Source: Acidimicrobiales bacterium
GTDB lineage: Bacteria; Actinomycetota; Acidimicrobiia; Acidimicrobiales; SHLQ01
DNA: 64,000 nt
NCBI GenBank assembly: GCA_020629635.1
Contig: JAHDCX010000003.1
Coordinates: 143,480 to 207,479, forward strand
Direction of reading: 5' to 3'
Part shown: in pieces, positions 36,183 to 43,068 of the stretch
Position numbering within the stretch: the stretch's first letter is position 1
How the letters are laid out: every line of letters begins with the position of its first letter
Notes under the pieces: generated by a model
What the model was told of the DNA's origin: nothing
Databases searched by the model: none
The model's input: the letters and a program-made list of their open reading frames with translations, nothing else
Program-made: the position numbers and the translations under genes

Positions 36183-37160
36183 TCACGCCTCGCGGACCAC
36201 CTCAGACGGGTCCTTGTCGGTCCGCAGACCCAGCAGACTCGGGTGCCGAAGATGTCCGTCAGGGGTCCATTCGCCAAACGCTACTTCGACCACATGGGTG
36301 GGCTCGACCCAACGATGCGTCCGGCCCGGCGAGGGCGGAACCGGACCATCGAATGGGCTCGACGCTCGTGCCGCCTCCTCCACCCGCTGCATCCACGCCT
36401 CCAACGACGCACCGTCGAGCCCGGACCCGACGCTGCCCACGTAACGAAGACCGCCGCCGTCCTGCACACCGAGGAGCAGCGACCCGATCCCGCCGGCGCG
36501 GCCGTCGCGACCGGTCGACCAACCCCCCACCACGAACTCCTGCCGCCGACGCGGCTTGATCTTGCGCCACGACGGCGACCGCTTGCCGGGGTGGTACGCC
36601 GACCGCCGTTGCTTGGAGACGATCCCTTCGAGCCCGCGCTCGGTCACCACCTCGAGAAGGGCCGCGGCGTCGCCCTCATGCACGGAGGCGCAGCGCCACC
36701 ATTCGCCACCCTCCTCGAGCACCTGCTCGAGCAAATTCCGGCGATCCTCCCAGGCGAGACCCATCAGGTCGTGGCCCCCGAGATGAAGAAGATCGAATCC
36801 AATGAACGTCACGGGGGTTGACACCGAGCGTCGCGAGGCTTCGACGGGATCCTGCACGTGCATGCGGTCCTGCAGCCGGGAGAAGCTCGGGGTCCCGGCG
36901 TCGTCGACCGCAACGATCTCCCCGTCGACGACGAGGGGGCCAAACGTTGCGAGCGCCGAGCCCATCGCCGCGAGCTCGGGGTAGGCGGCGGTTGCGTCGT
37001 TGCCGTTGCGGCTCTGGATCCGGATGTCACCCTCTTCGACGAACACCACGCCGCGCATGCCGTCCCACTTGAGTTCGTGGATCCAATCGTCGCCGTCGAC
37101 GAGCTCGCCCGCCGACGCCTTCATCGGAATGATCGTCCGGGACCCGAACGGGCGAATCAC
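36183..37160 (-). CDS. ATP-dependent DNA ligase (LigC/LigD-ligase type)
   Basis: The 325-aa product joins nicks in duplex DNA through a lysyl-AMP. The adenylated Lys is in ELKWDGMRG (Lys31). Other ligase motifs are VDGEIVAVDD, EGIVSKQR and WRKIKPRRRQEFVVGGW, followed by an OB domain ending THVVEVAFGEWTPDGHLRHPSLLGLRTDK. The GTG start at 37160 overlaps the upstream stop (GTGA). Without attached polymerase or nuclease domains it resembles stand-alone LigC involved in repair or Ku-linked end joining. No ku gene is in the window. Confidence 0.9.
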   Translation of the reverse strand: MIRPFGSRTIIPMKASAGELVDGDDWIHELKWDGMRGVVFVEEGDIRIQSRNGNDATAAYPELAAMGSALATFGPLVVDGEIVAVDDAGTPSFSRLQDRMHVQDPVEASRRSVSTPVTFIGFDLLHLGGHDLMGLAWEDRRNLLEQVLEEGGEWWRCASVHEGDAAALLEVVTERGLEGIVSKQRRSAYHPGKRSPSWRKIKPRRRQEFVVGGWSTGRDGRAGGIGSLLLGVQDGGGLRYVGSVGSGLDGASLEAWMQRVEEAARASSPFDGPVPPSPGRTHRWVEPTHVVEVAFGEWTPDGHLRHPSLLGLRTDKDPSEVVREA

Positions 37161-37642
37161 GAATGGCGTTCCGCGAGCCGTTCGAGCGATCGACCCCAGG
37201 CATCGATCATGCGCTGCGTGGTGAATCCGGCGCCGAGGCGGTGCTGCCACCCGAGCTCGAGTGCGCCCGTCCACCGCAGCGTCGTCCGCACCTCGCCGTC
37301 GCGCGACGTGTCGATCAGGTCGAGCACTTCGATGGCGGCCGAAGCGAGCGGGAGATTCGTGCGATCGAGACGAAAGCCCCATCGCTTCTCCGGCTCGAAG
37401 ACGATGCACGTCTCGTCGACGACGAGTGGTCGGACGTCGATTCGTCGAGTGTCCCCAACGGCGGTCCAGACCGTCGGTTGACCCTCGCAGGATCGACAAC
37501 CGTCGAACCACCCCGACCACGTCGAGTTGTCGACGATGGTCGACCACAGACTCACCGCGTCGACCGGAACGTCCACCTCGGTGCTGACGACCCGGTCACC
37601 CGTGTCGAGCAGCTCGAGGCCGGCGGCGCGCAAACGAGGCAC
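37157..37642 (-). CDS. SRPBCC (START/polyketide-cyclase-like) protein
   Basis: With GTG 37642 as start it is 161 aa. The start has AAGG five bases upstream and follows the stop of the small ORF by one base. The fold is suggested by STEVDVPVDAVSLWSTIVDNSTWSGWF at the N terminus, alternating strands, and the long C-terminal helix (MIDAWGRSLERLAERHS). Such proteins bind hydrophobic ligands; the ligand is unknown. It is translationally coupled to the DNA ligase, an odd pairing. Confidence 0.78.
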   Translation of the reverse strand: MPRLRAAGLELLDTGDRVVSTEVDVPVDAVSLWSTIVDNSTWSGWFDGCRSCEGQPTVWTAVGDTRRIDVRPLVVDETCIVFEPEKRWGFRLDRTNLPLASAAIEVLDLIDTSRDGEVRTTLRWTGALELGWQHRLGAGFTTQRMIDAWGRSLERLAERHS

Positions 37643-37643
37643 G

Positions 37644-37772
37644 TCAGCCTTCGTCTGACGGCGGCGAGGCCGCCTCGTCGCCAGACCGAGCATCCTGTGG
37701 CACCTCGGGCTCACCGAAGAAGTCGAGCAGATGATCGAAGAAATCCGTGAGCGGATCGGTCGGTTCGGCCAT
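37644..37772 (-). CDS. Small acidic 42-aa protein, candidate
   Basis: ATG 37772 to TGA 37644 encodes a 42-residue acidic peptide with an amphipathic stretch (PLTDFFDHLLDFFGEPEVP) and a Ser/Pro/Asp tail. It heads the SRPBCC-ligase operon, with one base before the next start. Its codon use matches neighbouring genes, but the ribosome-binding site is weak. I do not recognise it. Confidence 0.5.
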   Translation of the reverse strand: MAEPTDPLTDFFDHLLDFFGEPEVPQDARSGDEAASPPSDEG

Positions 37773-37830
37773 GGGCTTCAGTCTAGGGATCTGCGATACT
37801 TGCGCATCGCACGCGGCGGGAGGACGGGCA

Positions 37831-39420
37831 ATGACCGCAACATCGGCACGGGTCGACCCGAAGTGGTCGGATCACGCCAAGGCATTCGGCATCCGAGCGA
37901 TGCGCTGGTCGCATCGCCGAACCCTCGAGACCACGAGTGCCAAGACCTACCGGCGCCGCGTGGTCCCGACGTCGCCGAGCCCGAGGTTGATGCCCGCCGC
38001 ACGCGTCCACAAGGGCATGGGCTGGTTGCCGACCTCCCTGATCGTTCCCGATGTGCTCCCGAAAGAAGCCAAGCTGCCGCTGCCGTACTACCTCGCCTAC
38101 TACGCGACCTCGAAGATCGGCTGGACGCTGTACGGCAAATCTCCGATCGACCCCGATGTCACGTTCGACCCGTCGTCGACATGGAACGAATGGTTCCCCG
38201 ACGCTAGCCGCGGCTGGGGCTCACCGACCGACGACGCCGCCTTCACTGCGCTTCGGCTTCAGGGGCCGAATCCGTGCATGTTGCGCGCCGCCAACGCCAA
38301 TCCCGACCTCGGCGAGACGGGCTACGCGCTGATCTACTCGCTCGACTTCGGCCCGTTGTTCGACGGCGTGTTCCCCGCAACCGAGGCACGATTCGCGACG
38401 ACCTCCACCGGCCTCAAGCCGTTGTCGATTCGGATCGGCGAACGGGTCGTCACGCCAGACCACGACGGTTGGGCCGATGCGAAGCGAGTCGTCAACGGCC
38501 TCGATGCCCGCTACGCGATCTTCATCCGGCATCTCCTCAACGTGCATCTCATGGTCGGCCAGGCATATGCGCTCGCGGCCTACGCCCTCCCGGTTTGGCA
38601 TCCGCTCCGACCATTCATGCAATTCTTCACCTACGGCACGCTCGTCGTGAACGATGCGGCGTACAAGGCATTGCTCACCCCAGACAGCTACTTCATTCGA
38701 TCGAACTTCGTGTCGGCCGACGACGCCCACACCCTGATCGAGAATGCGATGACCTGCTTCGACTTCCGGGAGTGGTGTTGGCCGCTCGACAAGACCGCCC
38801 GCGGACTCGCAGGAATCCCGAACCACCCCTTCGTCGAGGAGGCCGAACCACTCTGGGAGATCCTCGAGCGAACGGTCCGACGCCATCTCGTGCACCTCGA
38901 CCTCGACGCTGCGGCGATCGACGCCGACCGGGATCTCCGCCGGTGGCACGAGATGTTGACCGAGGTCCTCCCCGACGATTCGAACGTGCCCGACCTGGCC
39001 TCCGTCGACGATCTCGTGCTCCTCATGACCGCACTGCTGTGGAACAACGTCATCCACGAGGTGTGCGGCAACCTGTCACCCCTGCTCGACACCCGCGACG
39101 ACGCCGACCTTGCGGCGGTCAACTTCGAGAATCTTCGTGCGCTGGCTGACCCGGATCGGCAGCCGTCACCGCCAACCGCGGCGGACGTCTTCTTGATGGA
39201 TCAGGCCACTCACGTCAGTCGATTCAACGTGGCCGGCAACGCGCTCATGGAGGTGGACGCCAACGCGAACATCGACGACCCACGCCTGCGCGATCTCGTC
39301 ATCGACCTCCAACGAGAGCTCGTCGCGGCGGACGCCGCCGTTGACGAACGGAACCGACGCCGCCTCATCTCCTTCGAGACCATGCGCCCCAAGAAGTTCG
39401 AGGCCTCAATCTCGTTCTGA
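37831..39420 (+). CDS. Lipoxygenase-like protein
   Basis: The 529-aa product starts at ATG 37831, with GGAGG eight bases upstream. The core matches lipoxygenases: WADAKRVVN, then HLLNVHLMVGQAYALAAYAL with the two iron-binding His spaced H-x4-H, and the HPLRPFMQFFTYGTLVVN segment. A third His is in LLWNNVIHEVCGNLS, where lipoxygenases have H-x3-N/H; here the spacing is x4. It ends in SISF rather than the usual C-terminal Ile ligand. It would dioxygenate polyunsaturated fatty acids if active. The altered ligands mean activity is uncertain. It converges on and overlaps the catalase-fold gene by 15 bp. Confidence 0.68.
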   Translation: MTATSARVDPKWSDHAKAFGIRAMRWSHRRTLETTSAKTYRRRVVPTSPSPRLMPAARVHKGMGWLPTSLIVPDVLPKEAKLPLPYYLAYYATSKIGWTLYGKSPIDPDVTFDPSSTWNEWFPDASRGWGSPTDDAAFTALRLQGPNPCMLRAANANPDLGETGYALIYSLDFGPLFDGVFPATEARFATTSTGLKPLSIRIGERVVTPDHDGWADAKRVVNGLDARYAIFIRHLLNVHLMVGQAYALAAYALPVWHPLRPFMQFFTYGTLVVNDAAYKALLTPDSYFIRSNFVSADDAHTLIENAMTCFDFREWCWPLDKTARGLAGIPNHPFVEEAEPLWEILERTVRRHLVHLDLDAAAIDADRDLRRWHEMLTEVLPDDSNVPDLASVDDLVLLMTALLWNNVIHEVCGNLSPLLDTRDDADLAAVNFENLRALADPDRQPSPPTAADVFLMDQATHVSRFNVAGNALMEVDANANIDDPRLRDLVIDLQRELVAADAAVDERNRRRLISFETMRPKKFEASISF

Positions 39421-40368
39421 CTCCGCCTCGGGGCGGAAGACGTTGTTGATGCGGCGGAGGTCCCATCGGCGAAGGCGGTCGGCCTCGGCGACGTGGTGTC
39501 GAAAGAAGAGCCGGTCGACGCCCGGGGCACACACGAAGGTCGAGGTCGCCGTGATCGTGCCGATCACGCGACGCTCCTCGTGAGGACCAATCGCTTCGAT
39601 CTCGTAGAGGTCGAGCTCGGGTTCGAGGCTCAGGAAGGGCACCCGGAAGTCCTCTTTGGCCGTGGTTCGGTAGACCGCTTTCACCGCACGATGCGGATGG
39701 AACACGAGCCGATCAGGCACCGCCGGCGCCGCTTCGGTCGATCCGTCGGGACGAGTTGTCGCCAGGTGATCGATCGTGAGACGACGCGGCTGCGTCGACA
39801 CCATCCGGAAGAAGAACGCGAGGAGTTTCTGTGGCGGACGGAGCGCCGAATGCTCACCACGAAGATCATGGCTGAACGTGTTCGCGAACACGTTGTGATC
39901 CCGGCCCTGACCCACCGTGTGGTTCATCGCGAGCAGGTCGAGCGACGGCGCGCCGTCGACAAACACCTTCAGGCCGAGACCCGGGGTGAACGATTTCTTG
40001 CCCGATGGCGGCGTCGCAAGCGAGAACCGGGCCACGCCCACGGGCGTGGGGCCGCCACCGAGCACGCCGGTGAACGGCGAATCGCCCGCGATCCGGAGTT
40101 CGACCATCGCCGCAACACCCTGTGCATGAATGATCTTCGGACGGTCGGCTTCCATCAGGTCGTCGGTACGGTCCAGCGTGCGCGACAGCACGTCCGGCTT
40201 CGCACCGACGGAGGCCATCGTCCACGGCTTCGCCAACGTCAGATCCGGGCGCTCGACCGGCGAATACTCGCCAGCGCAGAAGAGCTCCTCCCACATCCAG
40301 CGATGTTTCTCTGCCGCCGACCACGACTCGTACCCCGCCGGCGTCGTGGCCGTGAGGTCTGCCGTCAT
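39406..40368 (-). CDS. Catalase-fold (catalase-related/allene-oxide-synthase-like) protein
   Basis: The 320-aa length suits the small catalase-related class. The distal-His motif is KIIHAQGVAAMVEL, followed by PTPVGVARFSLA, FTPGLGLKVFVDGAPSLDLLAMN and a HNVFANTFS segment, in catalase order. Near the C terminus RWDLRRINNVFRP aligns with the region that holds the heme-ligating Tyr, but Phe stands there, so heme binding is uncertain. Relatives break down fatty-acid hydroperoxides or act as peroxidases. Its start overlaps the cyclase-STAND stop (ATGA), and its end overlaps the lipoxygenase-like gene. Confidence 0.6.
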   Translation of the reverse strand: MTADLTATTPAGYESWSAAEKHRWMWEELFCAGEYSPVERPDLTLAKPWTMASVGAKPDVLSRTLDRTDDLMEADRPKIIHAQGVAAMVELRIAGDSPFTGVLGGGPTPVGVARFSLATPPSGKKSFTPGLGLKVFVDGAPSLDLLAMNHTVGQGRDHNVFANTFSHDLRGEHSALRPPQKLLAFFFRMVSTQPRRLTIDHLATTRPDGSTEAAPAVPDRLVFHPHRAVKAVYRTTAKEDFRVPFLSLEPELDLYEIEAIGPHEERRVIGTITATSTFVCAPGVDRLFFRHHVAEADRLRRWDLRRINNVFRPEAESERD

Positions 40369-43058
40369 CGACTCGCCACCACGTCTTCGAGTGTCGCGAT
40401 CGCCAGCGAGGCCGCATCATTCGTCGACAAGGAAGCTCCGTCGTTCTTGGCCGATTCGGCATCAGGACCGAGCGCCTTGTCGATCGCACGGATCGCGTTC
40501 TCCCGAGGCAGGTGTCCGTTGGCCACCATCGAGCCGATCAGCCGGGCGCCAGTCGGCGCCATGCCGACACGAGACAGCACGATCGCCGAGACGCCAAACA
40601 AGTGCGAGGTCCCCGACAGGTAGTGCTGGGCGTGGGCACGGCGCAACCCATCGAGGGTCTTTGCGAGCACGTCATCGAGATCGCCCCGGGTCGCCGAGAA
40701 GTGGAGCTCGAGCCCGACGATCAGATGGACGAGAAGGTGCACGTCGGTGATCGACCGAGCTGCGTCGAGACCGAGCCGCCACTGCCGCAGGCCCGCCTCC
40801 ATCGACGAGAAAGTCTCGACCATGCCGTTGGCCCATCGGGCGAGCGCCTGTGCCGAAGCGCTGCCGGACGACTCGGCGATCGCCACCATCTCGGCGGCGT
40901 GAACGGCCGCTTCGGGCGACGGCGCATTGGTGCACAGATGAAATGTCCGCATGCCGAGCGCCCAAAGGCGTGACATGTCCGGCGAATCATCGCCCAACGA
41001 GTCGATCCAGTCCGCCGTCCACCGCTCGGAGTTCTCCGCCACGTGCACGTTGTTCAACGAGACGGACGTGAGCGCAAGACGACAGAATCCGTACGGGTCG
41101 GAGGGGTCGATCGCAAGCCCGGCCTCGGCGTCGGCCGAGCCGTCCGAGGCGACGGAGATGTACTTGCGGATCGCCCGGAGACCATGAATCGAGGCGGCCG
41201 AGTCGAGCGAATCGAACCCCTCGTGCCGAGCCACCTCCTCCGCCCATGCGAAGGCCTCGGTCCGCAGGGACAACGTTGCGTACCAACCGACATCGAGCAA
41301 CAGCCCCGCAGCACCCTCGAGGCGGTCCTGCAGAAGCAGCGTCTCGAACGACGCTCGGATGTTTGCCCACTCCCGATCGAGGAGCTCCCAGACTTCGGCT
41401 TCCTTCGACGTCACGAGCAGATCGGCTTGGTCGTGCACGAGCGCCCGGTAGTGATCCGCGTGGCCCGTGCGATAGATCGTCGACGTGCCTCGGTCGTCGA
41501 GTCGTTCCTGGCCGAACTGACGAAGGATGCCGAGCATCGAGAACCGGATGTGTCCCGCCCCGCGCTCGCTCATGACCATCGACTTGTCCACGAGCGACAT
41601 CACGATGTCGAGAACCTCGTCGGGATGGATCTCGACCCGACCCTCTACGGGTTCGTGATCCGCACAGACTTCCATCACCGAGTCGAGCGAGAAACCGCCG
41701 ACGAAGACCGACAGACGATCGAACAGCGTCGCCTGCTTCTCGTCGAGCATCTCGTACGACCAGCGCACGGTGTCGCGCAGCGTCGTGTGCCGACCTCCTG
41801 AACGACCCGAGCGAAGCACCTGGAACCGATCCTCCAGGCGATCGAGCAGGTCTTGTGGCGACAACACCCGCACCCAGGCTGCGGCCAGCTCGATCGCCAG
41901 CGGGACGCCGTCGAGGCGTTCGCACACCGACCGAATCAGATCGTGGTCGCCAGCGGTCGGCCGAAACGACTGGTCACGTTCCAGAGCACGCTCCAGAAAC
42001 AGCTCGACGCCTGCGCTCGACGCGTCGAGCGGGCGAAGCCCGAACAGCTGCTCACCAGCGACGCCGAGCGGCTCGCGAGAGGTGAGGAGAAGCGATGTCG
42101 ACGTCGCGGCCAGCAGCTGGTCGGCCAACAGGCGAACTTCGTCCGCAACATGTTCGCAGTTGTCGAGAATCACGAGCGCGTTCCGACCCTCGAGATAGTT
42201 GACGATGCTCGCCGACAGGCTCAAGCCGGGCTGCGGTCGGGCGCCAAGCGCTGCAGCCACCGCCTCGACGACCGCTTCGGGTTCGGAGATCGTGCCGAGT
42301 TCGCAGAAGACTGCGCCATCGGCATGTGCGTGCTGTCGCTGCCGGCCGATCTCGAGCGCGAGGCGGGTCTTCCCGACACCACCGGGGCCGATCACCGTGA
42401 TGACCCGGTTGTCTTCGCACAGGCCGACCAGGTTCTCGATCTCACTTTCTCGACCAATGATCCGCTGCGCCACCTCCGGGAGTGACCGTGCGCCGACGCC
42501 GACCCGGCTTCGCAGTGGCCGGTCGTCGGTGACCAGATCGTCCGCCGTGAGCAGGTCGATCTGCTCGGTGCCGATTCCCTTGAGCTGGTGGTCGCCCATG
42601 GGGACTCGGGCAAAGCTCGACAAGAATCGGGACACGACTCCACTGATCGCGATCTGATCGCCGTTGGCGACATCCATGACCCGCGCCGCACGATTGACGG
42701 GCGGCCCGTAGTAGTCGCCGCGGGTCGGCTGCGCCTCGCCCATGTGCAAACCCATGCGGACCTTCAGCCGCTCGATGCCGTTCCAGTCACTCGCCTGCAG
42801 GGCCCGCTGGCAGGCGATTGCTGCCGACGCTGCATGTTCGGGATTTCCGAACACGGCCGCCACACCATCACCGGTGTTCTTGAAGACGACACCGTTCTTG
42901 GCCGCGATCTCCCGGCGCAGGATCTCGTCGTGGATGTTGATCGCCTGACGCATGTCGTCGGGAGCGGCCTCCCACCGAGGTGTGGAGTCCTCGACATCGG
43001 TGAACAAGAAGACGAGGATCCCCGATGGGAGTTCGGCGTCCGGAAGCGGCGTGCTCAC
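40365..43058 (-). CDS. Class III adenylate/guanylate cyclase fused to a STAND-type ATPase
   Basis: The 897-aa product has a cyclase domain at about 10-180: FLFTDVEDSTPRWE and GDGVAAVF supply the metal-binding Asp residues, FKNTGDG the substrate Lys, and PVNRAARVMD the transition-state Asn and Arg. An NB-ARC-like ATPase follows (Walker A GPGGVGKTR, Walker B ALVILDNCEHV, LLTSREPLG, GVPLAIELAAAW), then a helical repeat tail. Mycobacterial relatives usually end in a LuxR helix-turn-helix; none is visible. The start is GTG 43058, with AGGA eight bases upstream. It probably makes cAMP under control of the STAND module. It sits 10 bp after the hydrolase gene. Confidence 0.88.
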   Translation of the reverse strand: MSTPLPDAELPSGILVFLFTDVEDSTPRWEAAPDDMRQAINIHDEILRREIAAKNGVVFKNTGDGVAAVFGNPEHAASAAIACQRALQASDWNGIERLKVRMGLHMGEAQPTRGDYYGPPVNRAARVMDVANGDQIAISGVVSRFLSSFARVPMGDHQLKGIGTEQIDLLTADDLVTDDRPLRSRVGVGARSLPEVAQRIIGRESEIENLVGLCEDNRVITVIGPGGVGKTRLALEIGRQRQHAHADGAVFCELGTISEPEAVVEAVAAALGARPQPGLSLSASIVNYLEGRNALVILDNCEHVADEVRLLADQLLAATSTSLLLTSREPLGVAGEQLFGLRPLDASSAGVELFLERALERDQSFRPTAGDHDLIRSVCERLDGVPLAIELAAAWVRVLSPQDLLDRLEDRFQVLRSGRSGGRHTTLRDTVRWSYEMLDEKQATLFDRLSVFVGGFSLDSVMEVCADHEPVEGRVEIHPDEVLDIVMSLVDKSMVMSERGAGHIRFSMLGILRQFGQERLDDRGTSTIYRTGHADHYRALVHDQADLLVTSKEAEVWELLDREWANIRASFETLLLQDRLEGAAGLLLDVGWYATLSLRTEAFAWAEEVARHEGFDSLDSAASIHGLRAIRKYISVASDGSADAEAGLAIDPSDPYGFCRLALTSVSLNNVHVAENSERWTADWIDSLGDDSPDMSRLWALGMRTFHLCTNAPSPEAAVHAAEMVAIAESSGSASAQALARWANGMVETFSSMEAGLRQWRLGLDAARSITDVHLLVHLIVGLELHFSATRGDLDDVLAKTLDGLRRAHAQHYLSGTSHLFGVSAIVLSRVGMAPTGARLIGSMVANGHLPRENAIRAIDKALGPDAESAKNDGASLSTNDAASLAIATLEDVVASR

Positions 43059-43068
43059 ACTCACGATC

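Noticed and set aside
7630-37680. A shared 17-mer GCGGCGAGGCCGCCTCG near 7632 and 37662
   Set aside because: Both copies are inside coding sequence, short and GC-rich; two occurrences do not make a repeat family.
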